A stretch of 64,000 nt of DNA, from NCBI RefSeq assembly GCF_030373225.1, contig NZ_JAUCZG010000024.1, forward strand, positions 1 through 64,000, read 5' to 3'. The DNA comes from Hydrogenophaga sp. GTDB taxonomy: Bacteria; Pseudomonadota; Gammaproteobacteria; Burkholderiales; Burkholderiaceae_C. Under the pieces are notes generated by a model. The model was not told the DNA's origin, ran no database searches, and saw only the letters and a program-made list of their open reading frames with translations. Shown here piece by piece: positions 39,193 to 48,362 of this stretch. The translations under genes were made by a program, and so were the position numbers. Numbering within the stretch: position 1 is the stretch's first letter; each line of letters starts with the position of its first letter.

Positions 39193-40329
39193 TCAGAGCG
39201 CGGCCTGCAGCATCGCCCGGTAGTCGTCGGCACTCGCCAGCCGCGGGTTGGTCTTGTGGCAGTGGTCGGCCATGGCGCCGGCGATGACCTGGTCGAACAG
39301 GTCGGCGGTGACACCCATGGCGGCCAGGCCGCCGGGCAGGCCCAGTCGGGCGTTCATCTCGGTGACGGCCTCGGCCACATCGCCCCCGCTGGACAGACCC
39401 ATGGCGTGCGCCATGCGCTGCAGGCGCTGGTCCTTCTTCATCGACTCGGCCTCGGCGTTGAAGCGGATCACCGCCGGCAGGAACACGGCGTTGAGCGTGC
39501 CGTGGTGCAGGCGCGGGTTGACACCGCCCAGGCTGTGGCTGAGCGAATGCACGCAGCCCAGGCCCTTCTGGAAGGCCATGGCGCCCTGCATGCTGGCGCT
39601 CATCATCTGCAGCCGCGCATCGCGGTCCTGACCGTCTTTTGTGGCCCGCTCGATGTGTGCCCAGCCACGCTGCAAGCCGTCCAGGCCGATGCCGTCGGCC
39701 GGTGGATTGAACGGCGGCGCCATGAAGGTTTCCATGCAATGCGCGATCGCGTCCATGCCGGTGGCCGCGGTGAGCATGGGCGGCAGGCCCAGCGTGAGTT
39801 CAGGGTCGAGCAGGGCGGTTTTGGGCACCAGGTGCCAGCTGTGGAAGCCGAGCTTGCGGCCGTCGTCCACGATCACGATGGCGCCGCGCGCCACCTCGCT
39901 GCCGGTGCCCGCCGTGGTGGGCACCGCGATCAGCGGCGGCACGCGGTCGGTGATCTTCGGCGAGCCGCCCTCGATGGTGGCGTAGGTCTTGAGCGGCCCC
40001 TCGTGGGTGCAGGCAATGGCCACACCCTTGGCGCAATCGATGGCGCTGCCGCCGCCCAGGGCGATGAGGCCGTCGCAGGCTTGCGCCAGGTACACCGCCG
40101 CCGCTGCTCGCACGGCGGCTTCGGTCGGGTTGGAGGGTGTCTGGTCGAACACCGCGGCTGGCAGGCCGGGCAGGGCGGCCAGTGCCTTGTCCAGCAGGCC
40201 GGCGGCCTTCACGCCGGCATCGGTGACGATCAGTGGACGCCGGATGCCCGCCCGCTCGCACTCGGCCTGCAGTTGCGAGAGCACGCCGAAGTCGATCAGG
40301 ATGTTGGTGATGTAGAGGATCTGGGCCAA
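39193..40329 (-). CDS. Iron-containing alcohol dehydrogenase
   Basis: A 378-residue group III alcohol dehydrogenase. The NAD motif region is ALGGGSAIDCAKG near residue 95, PTTAGTGSEVARGAIVI near 140, and metal ligands lie in TGMDAIAHCMETFMA and LGCVHSLSHSLGGVNPRLHHGTLNAVFLP. It would interconvert primary alcohols and aldehydes. I chose TTG 40329 (LAQILYITNIL) because GGAGA lies 5 bases before it; an in-frame ATG at 40362 adds 11 residues and has no such site. It is convergent with trhO and divergent from the next esterase. Confidence 0.88.
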   Translation of the reverse strand: MAQILYITNILIDFGVLSQLQAECERAGIRRPLIVTDAGVKAAGLLDKALAALPGLPAAVFDQTPSNPTEAAVRAAAAVYLAQACDGLIALGGGSAIDCAKGVAIACTHEGPLKTYATIEGGSPKITDRVPPLIAVPTTAGTGSEVARGAIVIVDDGRKLGFHSWHLVPKTALLDPELTLGLPPMLTAATGMDAIAHCMETFMAPPFNPPADGIGLDGLQRGWAHIERATKDGQDRDARLQMMSASMQGAMAFQKGLGCVHSLSHSLGGVNPRLHHGTLNAVFLPAVIRFNAEAESMKKDQRLQRMAHAMGLSSGGDVAEAVTEMNARLGLPGGLAAMGVTADLFDQVIAGAMADHCHKTNPRLASADDYRAMLQAAL

Positions 40330-40471
40330 GGCGGTCTCCAATGGGGAATCGGGTGGAAACAAAAATGATAGGGCCCGGCACGGTGTCCGCCTATGCCGCC
40401 AACCCGCAGGCCGTCACCCAAAAGACAGCACCGATGGCCACAGCCGCAGGCGCCGGCCACAATGTTCACCC

Positions 40472-41461
40472 ATGTCCCACCACCCCGACCCGCGAGCGCT
40501 GCTCACACCGGCCATGCGCCATGTGCTCGAGCGCATCGCACGCGCCGGCCATGTGCCGTTGCATGCGCTCACGCCGGCACAGGCCAGGCTGGCCTACGAG
40601 GCCGGCGCCGGTGTGCTGGAGATTCCCTCGCACAAGCTGGCCCGCGTGCAAGCGCTGAGCCTGCCGGCCCGGGACGGCGCGGCGCTGCCGGCCCGGTTGT
40701 TTGCGCCGGCCAGCGAGGTGGACTTGCCGGTGCTGCTGTACTTTCACGGCGGCGGTTTCACGGTGGGCAGCGTGGCCACCCATGCCGCGCTGTGCCGGCA
40801 TCTGGCGCACCTCGCGCATTGCGCGGTGGTTTCGGTGGACTACCGGCTGGCCCCTGAGTGGAAGTTCCCCACCGCGGTGTTCGATGCCTGGGACAGCCTG
40901 CTGGGCCTGCGCGAACAATGCCGGGCCTTGGGACTGGATGCGAAGCGCATCGCGGTCGGCGGCGACAGCGCCGGCGGCACGCTCGCCGCCGTCACGGCCC
41001 TGGCGGCGCGCGACGCCGGCCTGCCGCTGGCGCTGCAGCTGCTGTTCTACCCCGGCTGCGCAGGACACCAGGACACCGCGTCGCACAAGACCTTTGCCGA
41101 AGGCTTCCTGCTCGAAGAAAGCCACATCGACTACTTTTTTGGCCACTACCTGCGCAACGGCGCCGACCGCGACGACTGGCGCTTCGCCCCGCTCGACGGG
41201 GTGGACGAACACGGCCATGTTCGCGAACCCGACGGAGTCGCACCCGCCTGGTTCGGCCTGGCCGAATGCGACCCGCTCACCGACGAGGGTGTGATGTACG
41301 CCGACCGCCTGCGCCACGCCGGTGTGCCGGTGGACATCGAGATCTATGCCGGCGTGGTGCACGGCTTCATCAACTTCGGCCGCGCCATCCCGCAGGCGCT
41401 GACCGCCCACAACGACGCGGCGCGCGCGCTGCGCAATGCCTTCACGGACAAGACAACATGA
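40472..41461 (+). CDS. Alpha/beta hydrolase of the hormone-sensitive-lipase type
   Basis: A 329-residue esterase: oxyanion motif YFHGGGFTVGS near residue 90, nucleophile elbow VGGDSAGGTLAA near 165, and acid/base residues in GLAECDPLTDEG and GVVHGFINFGRA. No signal peptide is present, so it is cytoplasmic. It would hydrolyse short-chain esters. Its stop overlaps the start of the thioesterase-GNAT fusion (ATGA), so the two are coupled and may act on related acyl compounds. A CACAAT hexamer 13 bases upstream of the ATG might serve as -10. Confidence 0.88.
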   Translation: MSHHPDPRALLTPAMRHVLERIARAGHVPLHALTPAQARLAYEAGAGVLEIPSHKLARVQALSLPARDGAALPARLFAPASEVDLPVLLYFHGGGFTVGSVATHAALCRHLAHLAHCAVVSVDYRLAPEWKFPTAVFDAWDSLLGLREQCRALGLDAKRIAVGGDSAGGTLAAVTALAARDAGLPLALQLLFYPGCAGHQDTASHKTFAEGFLLEESHIDYFFGHYLRNGADRDDWRFAPLDGVDEHGHVREPDGVAPAWFGLAECDPLTDEGVMYADRLRHAGVPVDIEIYAGVVHGFINFGRAIPQALTAHNDAARALRNAFTDKTT

Positions 41462-42321
41462 CCATGACCCGCTCCGACTTCCGTTTCTTCCACCGCCTGC
41501 GCGTGCGCTGGGCCGAGGTGGACATGCAGAAGATCGTGTTCAACGCGCACTACCTGATGTACTTCGACACCGCCATCACCGACTACTGGCGCGCGCTCGG
41601 TCTTCCCTACCAGGAAACCATGCACCAGCTCGGTGGCGATCTCTACGTGGTCAAGGCCACGGTTGAGTTCCACGCGTCGGCGCGCGCGGACGACCAGATC
41701 GAGGTGGCCATGAAGTGCAGCCGCATCGGCAACTCGTCCCTCAGCTTCACGGGCGCCATCTTTCGTGGCGACGAACACCTCATCACCGGCGAGATCATCT
41801 ATGTCTTCGCCGACCCGGCCACGCAGAGCTCGCGCCCGGTGCCGCCGGTGTTGCGCGACATCCTCACCGGCTTCGAGGCGGGCGAGGCCATGACCGGGAT
41901 GCGCGTGGGTGCCTGGAGCGAACTCGGTGCAGACGCACAGCGCCTGCGCACGGCGGTGTTCGTTGAAGAACAAGGCATACCGAAGGAACTCGAGTGGGAC
42001 AGCGCCGACGAGACCGCGGTGCACGCCGTGGCCTGCAACCGCCTGGGCCGCCCGCTGGCCACCGGGCGGCTGCTGGCCCACGAGCCGGGCACGTCGAAGA
42101 TCGGGCGCATGGCGGTGGAGCGCACGCTGCGCGGCGGACGGCTCGGGCGCGACGTGCTGCATGCCTTGATGGCGGTGGCTCGGGAGCGCGGCGATGCCGA
42201 GGTGGTGCTGCACGCGCAGCGCAGCGCGCAGGGGTTTTACGACCGGCTGGGCTTCACCGTGCTCGGCGAGCCGTTTGAAGAAGCCGGCATCGCGCACGTG
42301 ACCATGTTCAAGCGCCTTTGA
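41458..42321 (+). CDS. Fusion of YbgC/FadM-type acyl-CoA thioesterase and GNAT acetyltransferase
   Basis: A 287-residue two-domain protein. Residues 5-140 form a hotdog thioesterase (FFHRLRVRWAEVDMQKIVFNAHYLMYFDTAITDYWRALG, with the Asp of AEVD as likely catalytic residue; TGEIIYVFADP). Residues 150-287 form an ElaA-like GNAT domain (LRTAVFVEEQGIPKELEWDSAD, IGRMAVERTLRGGRLGRDVLHALMAVARERG, AQGFYDRLGFTVLGEPFEEAGIAHVTM). The ATG overlaps the esterase stop by four bases. No frameshift or stop separates the halves. The pairing suggests handling of an acyl-CoA and an acetyl-CoA dependent step on one protein, which is inference. Confidence 0.9.
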   Translation: MTMTRSDFRFFHRLRVRWAEVDMQKIVFNAHYLMYFDTAITDYWRALGLPYQETMHQLGGDLYVVKATVEFHASARADDQIEVAMKCSRIGNSSLSFTGAIFRGDEHLITGEIIYVFADPATQSSRPVPPVLRDILTGFEAGEAMTGMRVGAWSELGADAQRLRTAVFVEEQGIPKELEWDSADETAVHAVACNRLGRPLATGRLLAHEPGTSKIGRMAVERTLRGGRLGRDVLHALMAVARERGDAEVVLHAQRSAQGFYDRLGFTVLGEPFEEAGIAHVTMFKRL

Positions 42322-42324
42322 GGT

Positions 42325-43152
42325 TCACCACACCAGGGTCTCGCAACGGCCCTGACCAGGCTGCAGGCCCGCGGCCAGGCGTGCGGGGTCGTGGGTCCAT
42401 TCCTGCACGGTCACAGCGAAGCCTTGTTCAAGCGCCTGCACGCTGACCACCTGGCTGGTGCGGGTGCCGTAGGCGCGATCGGCCATGCGCACAAACGGGC
42501 TGGAGAGCGCCCGCTCCCAGTCGTCGGGCACGCCGGTGTGGGGCAAGGCTTCGTGCGGTACCGGCTGGCTGTCGGTCAGGGCGCGGGACAATGGCGTCAA
42601 CCAGTCTGACGGGCTGCGCAGTGCCTCGCCGAGGGCGGCCTTCAGTTGCCGTGTCTTGGGCCAGGGCGTGTCGAGGCTGGCGTTCGACAGGCCGTAGAGC
42701 CCGTCGCCGAGGGCCCGCCGGTGCAACACGTCGGCCCCTGAACCGTGCGGCACCGCCGGATCGCGGTTGCCCAGCCAGTGCCAGGCGCGGGCGTGGAAAT
42801 CGCCCACCACCAGATTGAAGCCGCCGTAGTCGGCGGGCGCGATGCCGGCAGCGAACCGGTCGGCATCCAGCTGGCCCTGCAACCAGCGTGTGACCAGTTC
42901 GCCACGGCTGCGTCGGGCCGCGCCGCCCAGGGGCTGGCGCACATTGGTCAACATCGCCAGCCGGCCCTGCGGGCTCAGGCCCAGCCAGGTGCCTCCGTCG
43001 CGCAGGTCGCGCCCACCCACGACCTCGGTGCCATCGTGGAGCTTCCAGCGGTGCAGCGGCGCGGTGGGCCGGTCGAAAAACTCGTCGCGGTTGGCGGCAA
43101 TCAGCAGCGGCCTTGCCGGATCGGCATGCAGGGCGAAGGCAATGAGGCACAT
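42325..43152 (-). CDS. NRDE family protein (TANGO2-like)
   Basis: A 275-residue protein starting MCLIAFALHADPARPLLIAANRDEFFDRPTAPL; the MCL start and NRDE motif define the family, with GGRDLRDGGTWLGLSPQGRLAMLTN following. An N-terminal-nucleophile-like role for Cys2 has been proposed for relatives, and eukaryotic TANGO2 is linked to haem or lipid handling; the bacterial function is not established. It is convergent with the thioesterase fusion (gap 3 bases) and lies 13 bases after ygfZ in the same direction, so it is likely in one unit with it. Confidence 0.9.
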   Translation of the reverse strand: MCLIAFALHADPARPLLIAANRDEFFDRPTAPLHRWKLHDGTEVVGGRDLRDGGTWLGLSPQGRLAMLTNVRQPLGGAARRSRGELVTRWLQGQLDADRFAAGIAPADYGGFNLVVGDFHARAWHWLGNRDPAVPHGSGADVLHRRALGDGLYGLSNASLDTPWPKTRQLKAALGEALRSPSDWLTPLSRALTDSQPVPHEALPHTGVPDDWERALSSPFVRMADRAYGTRTSQVVSVQALEQGFAVTVQEWTHDPARLAAGLQPGQGRCETLVW

Positions 43153-43165
43153 GGCCGTGCCCCGC

Positions 43166-44101
43166 TCAGATGTCTTCGAGCAGCGGGTAGGGCAGGGGCA
43201 GCAGGGTCAGGACCGGTCCATCGGCCGCACCGGCGTGCAGGCTGCCATCGGCGGCAGCGCTGGTCTGCATGGAAACAATGGCGTCGAATCCCCCCGCCGG
43301 GTGGCCGGCTGCCTGCACCACCGTGCCGCAGGGCTGTTCGGCGTCGCTGCTGTGAAAGACGGCCTGACCCGAAGCCAGCGCCACGTCACAGTGCACGAGG
43401 TAGGCCCGGCGCTTGAGCGTGCCGCGGAACTGGCTGCGCGCCACCACCTCCTGGCCTGGGTAGCAGCCCTTCTTGAAGTTCACCCCGCCCACCGACTCGT
43501 AGTTCAGCATCTGGGGCACGAAGGTCTCGAACACCGGCTGGCTCAACGTGGCCACGCCGCTGGTCACCTCCAGCCAGTCCCAGCGCTCTTCGCCCAGGGC
43601 CGCACCGGCGGGCACCGGCGCGTCGGCGGGAGCCACCCACAGGGCGCGCTGGGTCGCGCCGGCGGGGTACAGGCGCACCACGCTGGCGTCGTTTTCGCGC
43701 ACCTGCGTCCAGGCCGCGGCGGGCAGGTGGGCCGGCACGGCGCTGCCGGCCAGGCCAAAGAGGGCAAAGGCCTCGCTGGCGTCGCTCAGCCGGGCCTTGG
43801 CGCGCAGCACGAACATCGACAGGCGCTTGAGCGTGGCGGGCAGCAGGTCGCGGCTGCACACCAGCAGGATCTGGTCGTGGCTGCGCTTGAAACCGACAAA
43901 GCTGGCCTGCATGCGGCCCTTGGCCGAACAAAACGCCGCCAGGCGCGCCTCGGACAAACCCAGCAGCGAGAAGTCCTGGGTGAGCTGGCCCTGCAGGAAT
44001 TTCGCCGCATCTTCACCGTCGACCTGGATCACCCCGAGCCGGGTCAACCGGGCCACGCCGTCGCTGGAAGAAAGGTCTGCAGATGAAGGATGGAGTGCCA
44101 T
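43166..44101 (-). CDS. ygfZ: Folate-binding YgfZ/CAF17-like protein
   Basis: A 311-residue tetrahydrofolate-binding protein required for some Fe-S enzymes. Motifs are GVIQVDGEDAAKFLQGQLTQD near the start, FCSAKGRMQASFVGF and the hallmark GGVNFKKGCYPGQEVVARSQFRG with the conserved Cys. I start it at ATG 44101 (MALHPSSADL); an in-frame extension upstream to 44299 overlaps the mltG promoter and the start of mltG and looks non-coding. It is divergent from mltG, a gene arrangement frequent in related bacteria. Confidence 0.9.
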   Translation of the reverse strand: MALHPSSADLSSSDGVARLTRLGVIQVDGEDAAKFLQGQLTQDFSLLGLSEARLAAFCSAKGRMQASFVGFKRSHDQILLVCSRDLLPATLKRLSMFVLRAKARLSDASEAFALFGLAGSAVPAHLPAAAWTQVRENDASVVRLYPAGATQRALWVAPADAPVPAGAALGEERWDWLEVTSGVATLSQPVFETFVPQMLNYESVGGVNFKKGCYPGQEVVARSQFRGTLKRRAYLVHCDVALASGQAVFHSSDAEQPCGTVVQAAGHPAGGFDAIVSMQTSAAADGSLHAGAADGPVLTLLPLPYPLLEDI

Positions 44102-44255
44102 GGGTGGTCGGGTGGTGTTCGTTGGTGGACGGCAGGGGATGCAAGGCACAGGAAGCCGGCCCAGCGGCGGGTGCTGCGCAGGGAGTGCCCGATTATCATG
44201 GGGCGGTTTTTTTCGGGCCTTGCGGCCGCTCCATCCCCCTGTCGAGATCACCCCC

Positions 44256-45266
44256 TTGCTGCGTCTGATCAAACTCCTGTTCGTGTTGTCGCTGGCCACG
44301 CTGCTGATCGGCGGTGCCTATGGCGTGTGGTGGGTCGATCGCCCTCTGCGCATGGGCGCCGGCGTGAGCGAACAACAACCGCTCGAGGTGGAAATCGCCC
44401 CGGGCCAGTCGGCCCGTGGCGTGGCCGAAAAACTGGCCGCCGCGGGCGTGCAGACCCCCTGGGTGTTGCTCTACGGCTGGTTCCGCATCTCGGGTGGATC
44501 GCGCGACATCAAGGCGGGCAGCTACGAATTTGCGCCCGGCACCACGCCGCGCAGCTTGTTGTCCAAACTCGTGCGGGGTGAACAGGCGGTGCGCAGCATC
44601 ACGCTGCTGGAGGGCTGGAACCACCGCCAGGTGTTCGAATTGCTGCGCGGCTCGCCCGACCTCACCCAGGACCTCGAGGGCCTGAGCACGGCCGACATCA
44701 TGGCCCTCATCGGCCAACCGGGGCGCCATCCGGAAGGGCGCTTCTTCCCCGACACCTACCGGGTGGCCAAACGGGCAACCGCATCCAGCGTGTTGCGCCA
44801 GGCCGCACAGGCCATGGACAAACGCCTGGCCGAGGTCTGGGCCCAGCGCGATGCCGCCTCACCCTTGCGCACCCCTGACGAGGCGCTGATCCTGGCCAGC
44901 ATCATCGAGAAGGAAACCGGCCTGGAGAGCGATCGACGTCGCATCGGCGGTGTGTTCGCGAACCGGCTGCGCATCGGCATGCGCCTGCAGACCGATCCCA
45001 CGGTGATCTACGGCCTCGGCGAGCGCTTTGACGGCAATCTGCGGCGCATCGACCTGCAGACCGACTCGCCCTACAACACCTACACCCGCGCCGGCCTGCC
45101 ACCGACCCCGATCGCCATGCCCGGCGCCGCATCGTTGCGTGCGGCCGTGCAACCCGCCGACACCGACGCCATCTACTTCGTGGCGCGCGGAGACGGCTCC
45201 AGCCAGTTCAGCGCCACGCTCGAAGAGCACAATGCGGCGGTTCGGCGCTACATCCTGCGCCGCTGA
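44256..45266 (+). CDS. mltG: Endolytic transglycosylase MltG (YceG-like)
   Basis: A 336-residue inner-membrane murein transglycosylase. An N-terminal anchor ([26 protein letters not shown]) precedes a LysM-like region ([20 protein letters not shown]) and the catalytic domain with [29 protein letters not shown], the Glu after EK being catalytic, and [21 protein letters not shown]. It cleaves nascent glycan strands, setting their length. No ATG fits; TTG 44256 gives the natural anchor. A TATCAT -10 at 44194-44199 would start transcription about 50 bases upstream. Confidence 0.9.
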   Translation: MLRLIKLLFVLSLATLLIGGAYGVWWVDRPLRMGAGVSEQQPLEVEIAPGQSARGVAEKLAAAGVQTPWVLLYGWFRISGGSRDIKAGSYEFAPGTTPRSLLSKLVRGEQAVRSITLLEGWNHRQVFELLRGSPDLTQDLEGLSTADIMALIGQPGRHPEGRFFPDTYRVAKRATASSVLRQAAQAMDKRLAEVWAQRDAASPLRTPDEALILASIIEKETGLESDRRRIGGVFANRLRIGMRLQTDPTVIYGLGERFDGNLRRIDLQTDSPYNTYTRAGLPPTPIAMPGAASLRAAVQPADTDAIYFVARGDGSSQFSATLEEHNAAVRRYILRR

Positions 45267-45292
45267 AACCCGCCCGTACCGCCCCATTTTTC

Positions 45293-45952
45293 ATGCAGAC
45301 CGCCGGACTTTTCATCAGCTTTGAAGGCATCGACGGCGCAGGCAAGTCCACCCACATCACCGGTCTGGCCGAGGCCTTTCGCGCGCAAGGTCGCGCGGTG
45401 GTGCTCACCCGCGAGCCTGGTGGCACTGCGCTGGCCGAGAAGCTGCGCGATCTGGTGCTCAACGATGCCATGGACCCTCTGTGCGAGGCGCTGCTGATGT
45501 TTGCCGCACGGCGCGACCACCTGCAGCAGGTGATCGAACCCGCGCTGGCGCGGGGCGAAGTGGTGTTGTGCGACCGCTTCACCGACGCGACCTTTGCTTA
45601 CCAGGGGGCCGGCAGGGGCTTCGACCTGGCGGTGCTGCGCCAGCTCGAACAGTGGGTGCAAGCCTCAACCGAGCCCGGCGCCCGGCTGCGCCAGCCCGAC
45701 CTGACCGTGTGGTTCGATCTTCCGCCGGCAGTCGCGGCACAGCGGCTGGCCGGCGCCCGCCTGCCCGACCGCTTCGAATCCCAGCCGCAGGCCTTTTTCG
45801 AGCGGGTCGCCGCAGGCTACGGCGCTCGCATGCAACAAGACCCGGGCCGTTTCGCCCGCGTGCCGTCGGATCGCCCGATGGAACAGGTCTGGCTGGCCGT
45901 GCGACAGGCCTTCGAGCAGCGTGGCTGGCTGGGCGCAGAGGTGACGAAATGA
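45293..45952 (+). CDS. tmk: dTMP kinase
   Basis: A 219-residue thymidylate kinase: P-loop [16 protein letters not shown] near residue 11, DR-type motif [39 protein letters not shown] and [20 protein letters not shown]. It phosphorylates dTMP to dTDP for DNA synthesis. It sits between mltG and holB; the holB start overlaps its stop (ATGA). Gene order mltG-tmk-holB-pilZ-tatD is the usual one in proteobacteria. Confidence 0.95.
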   Translation: MQTAGLFISFEGIDGAGKSTHITGLAEAFRAQGRAVVLTREPGGTALAEKLRDLVLNDAMDPLCEALLMFAARRDHLQQVIEPALARGEVVLCDRFTDATFAYQGAGRGFDLAVLRQLEQWVQASTEPGARLRQPDLTVWFDLPPAVAAQRLAGARLPDRFESQPQAFFERVAAGYGARMQQDPGRFARVPSDRPMEQVWLAVRQAFEQRGWLGAEVTK

Positions 45953-46995
45953 GCGCGGTCGCGCCCCTGGCCCCCTGGTTGCAGCGCCAGCTCGGCGATC
46001 TGCTGGCCCAGCGGGGGCATGCGCTGCTGCTGGCCGGCCCATCCGGGCTCGGTCAGTACGACCTGGCGCTGGCTCTGGCCCGGGCCTGGCTGTGCGAACG
46101 TCCCACGGCGCAAGGCGCTTGCGGCGACTGTGGCAGCTGCCACGCCATCGACGTGCGCACGCACGCCGACCTGTGCGCACTCATGCCCGAAGTGCTCAGC
46201 CTGGAACTGGGATGGCCGCTGGACGAAGGCGCACAGAAGGACATCGACGACAAGAAGCGCAAACCCAGCAAGCTGATCCGGGTGGAAGCCGCGCGCGACG
46301 CGGTGGCCTTCACCCAGACCACCCGCTCGCGCGGCAACACCAAGGTGATCCTGGTGTACCCGGCCGAGCGCATGAACATCGAGTCGGCCAACACCTTGCT
46401 CAAGACGCTCGAGGAGCCGGTGGGCGAGGTGCGCTTCATCCTGGCCAGCGAGTCGGCCCACCAGTTGCTGCCCACGATCCGCAGCCGTTGCCAGACCCAT
46501 GCGATGGTCTGGCCCGACGAGCACGAAGCCCTGGCCTGGCTCGTTCAGGAGGTGACCTCAGCCCGGGCGGGTGGCAAATCGCCGTTGCCTGCACCCACGC
46601 CGGCCCAGGCCGCGGTCTGGCTGCAGGCCGCGGGTGGTCGTCCCGACGATGCCCTGGCCTGGGCCGCTGCAGGATTGACCGCGCAGGCCTGGTCCACCTT
46701 GCCCCAGGCGCTGGCGCGCGGCGACTGGTCGGTGTTGTCCGATTGGCCGGCTGCCCAGCAACTGGCTGTACTGCAGAAGCTGTGCCACGACCTGATGGCC
46801 CACGCCTGCGGCGCGCCGGCCCGGTTCTTCCCGGCGCCTGAGCTGCCGGCGCCGCCGCGCTGGACGGCACTGGCCGCCTGGTCGCGCGAACTGATGCAGG
46901 CCGCGCGCTCGGTCGAGCACCCTTACAACGCCGGCCTCATGCAGGAAGCCTGGGCTGCCCGCACCCGCCAGGTGCTGGCGGCCAGGGCGCGATGA
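45949..46995 (+). CDS. holB: DNA polymerase III subunit delta'
   Basis: A 348-residue clamp-loader subunit. Zinc ligands appear as CGDCGSC with CHAID and an upstream Cys, and the sensor/SRC motif is [14 protein letters not shown] near residue 180, with [30 protein letters not shown] before it. The P-loop position reads [12 protein letters not shown], lacking the ATP-binding lysine, as is normal for delta'. A charged insertion, [21 protein letters not shown], is common in betaproteobacteria. The start overlaps the tmk stop by four bases. Confidence 0.92.
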   Translation: MSAVAPLAPWLQRQLGDLLAQRGHALLLAGPSGLGQYDLALALARAWLCERPTAQGACGDCGSCHAIDVRTHADLCALMPEVLSLELGWPLDEGAQKDIDDKKRKPSKLIRVEAARDAVAFTQTTRSRGNTKVILVYPAERMNIESANTLLKTLEEPVGEVRFILASESAHQLLPTIRSRCQTHAMVWPDEHEALAWLVQEVTSARAGGKSPLPAPTPAQAAVWLQAAGGRPDDALAWAAAGLTAQAWSTLPQALARGDWSVLSDWPAAQQLAVLQKLCHDLMAHACGAPARFFPAPELPAPPRWTALAAWSRELMQAARSVEHPYNAGLMQEAWAARTRQVLAARAR

Positions 46996-47080
46996 TGCGG
47001 CAAGCCGGCCTGGGGCGGCGCCGTCTTGCGGCGTTGCAACAGCGCCCACCCGGCCGGGGATTGCCGCTAAACTCCACGCG

Positions 47081-47452
47081 ATGAGCACCAACCCTTCTCC
47101 CTCGGCAGCCACGGCGCGCCCGAGCGTGATCCAGCTCTCCATCAAGGAGAAGGCAGCGCTCTACGCCGCCTACATTCCCTTGTTCGCAGACGGGGGGATC
47201 TTCATCCCGTCTTCGCGTGAGTACCGGCTGGGCGATGACGTGTATGTGCTGTTGAGCCTGCCCGACGATCCACAGCGGTATCCGGTGGCGGGCAAGGTGG
47301 CATGGGTGACGCCGGCCAAGGCGTCGGGCGGTCGCACCCAGGGTGTCGGCATCCGATTCCCGGCGGACGAAAAATCCCGCATGCTCAAGTTGAAGATCGA
47401 AGAAATCCTCGGCGCCAACCTCGGCTCCGATCGCGCCACACAGACCCTCTGA
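47081..47452 (+). CDS. pilZ: PilZ domain protein (type IV pilus-associated PilZ)
   Basis: A 123-residue protein: VIQLSIKEKAALYAAYIPLFADGGIFIPSSREYRLGDDVYVLLSLP and GKVAWVTPAKASGGRTQGVGIRFPADE. It matches the original PilZ needed for type IV pilus assembly, which lacks the RxxxR/NxSxxG c-di-GMP-binding residues; none are visible here. It lies in the classical holB-pilZ-tatD position. No pilus genes are in the window. The N-terminal 15 residues are disordered (Ser/Pro/Ala). Confidence 0.92.
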   Translation: MSTNPSPSAATARPSVIQLSIKEKAALYAAYIPLFADGGIFIPSSREYRLGDDVYVLLSLPDDPQRYPVAGKVAWVTPAKASGGRTQGVGIRFPADEKSRMLKLKIEEILGANLGSDRATQTL

Positions 47453-47528
47453 GGCGGCCGCATCCGCGCGACGTTGTGAATGGCCTTTCCGGGCCGGCAG
47501 CCGTTGCCCATTTCCATTCAGGGCCTGC

Positions 47529-48347
47529 ATGTTCACCGACTCCCACTGCCACCTGAGCTTTCCCGAGCTGAAAAGCCGTCTGCCCGACATCCTGGGCGCC
47601 ATGGCGCTGGCCCAGGTCGATCGGGCGCTGTGCATCTGCACCACGCTGGAGGAGTTCGACGAAGTGCACGGGCTGGCCATCGCACACGACAACCTCTGGG
47701 CCACGGTGGGTGTGCATCCCGACAACGAAGGTGTGCAGGAGCCGACCCTGGACGACCTGCTGGAGCGGGCAGGCCGTGCGCGGGTGGTGGGTATCGGCGA
47801 GACCGGGCTGGACTACTACCGCCTGGGTGAACGCACCGTGGCCGACATGGCCTGGCAGCGGTCGCGCTTTCGCACCCACATCGAGGCCGCCCGCAGGACC
47901 AACCTGCCACTGGTCATCCACACCCGCAGCGCTTCGGAGGACACCCTGGCCATCCTGCGCGAGGCGGGCGGCTTCGGTGATGACGCCGGTCCGTTGCCGC
48001 TGGCGCGCGGCGTGTTTCACTGCTTCACCGAAACGGCCGAGGTGGCCCGCGCGGCGCTCGACCTGGGTTTCTACATTTCCTTCTCGGGCATCCTCACATT
48101 CCGCAGCGCGGGCGACATCCGGGACGTGGCCGCCCTGGTGCCGATGGACCGATTGCTGATCGAAACCGACAGCCCGTACCTCGCGCCGGTGCCCCACCGT
48201 GGCAAAACCAACTCACCTGCCTTCGTTCCCTGGGTGGCGGCCGAGGTGGCACGCATCAAGGGCCTGGACGTGGAGCAGGTGGCTCGCGAGACCAGCGCCA
48301 ATTTCGAACGCCTGTTTGACCAGGTGTCGCTGCCGCAGCCTGTCTGA
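47529..48347 (+). CDS. tatD: TatD family metal-dependent DNase/hydrolase
   Basis: A 272-residue TIM-barrel hydrolase with all metal ligands of the family: FTDSHCHLSF at the N-terminus, GIGETGLDYYRLG near residue 95, LPLVIHTRSA near 138, GVFHCFTETAEVA near 165 and LIETDSPYLAPVPHRGKTN near 215. TatD enzymes are 3'-5' exonucleases or deoxyribonucleases involved in DNA repair and turnover. It is the last of the mltG-tmk-holB-pilZ-tatD series; the ankyrin gene begins within 20 bases. Confidence 0.93.
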   Translation: MFTDSHCHLSFPELKSRLPDILGAMALAQVDRALCICTTLEEFDEVHGLAIAHDNLWATVGVHPDNEGVQEPTLDDLLERAGRARVVGIGETGLDYYRLGERTVADMAWQRSRFRTHIEAARRTNLPLVIHTRSASEDTLAILREAGGFGDDAGPLPLARGVFHCFTETAEVARAALDLGFYISFSGILTFRSAGDIRDVAALVPMDRLLIETDSPYLAPVPHRGKTNSPAFVPWVAAEVARIKGLDVEQVARETSANFERLFDQVSLPQPV

Positions 48348-48362
48348 ATGGTGAGAAATCAC

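Noticed and set aside
40330..40362. ATG 40362 as start of the iron alcohol dehydrogenase
   Set aside because: It lacks a ribosome site, whereas TTG 40329 has GGAGA five bases upstream and matches the usual family length.
45998..46060. Degenerate P-loop in HolB (GPSGLGQYD) as an anomaly like that of LivF
   Set aside because: Delta' subunits normally lack a functional ATP-binding loop, so this is expected.
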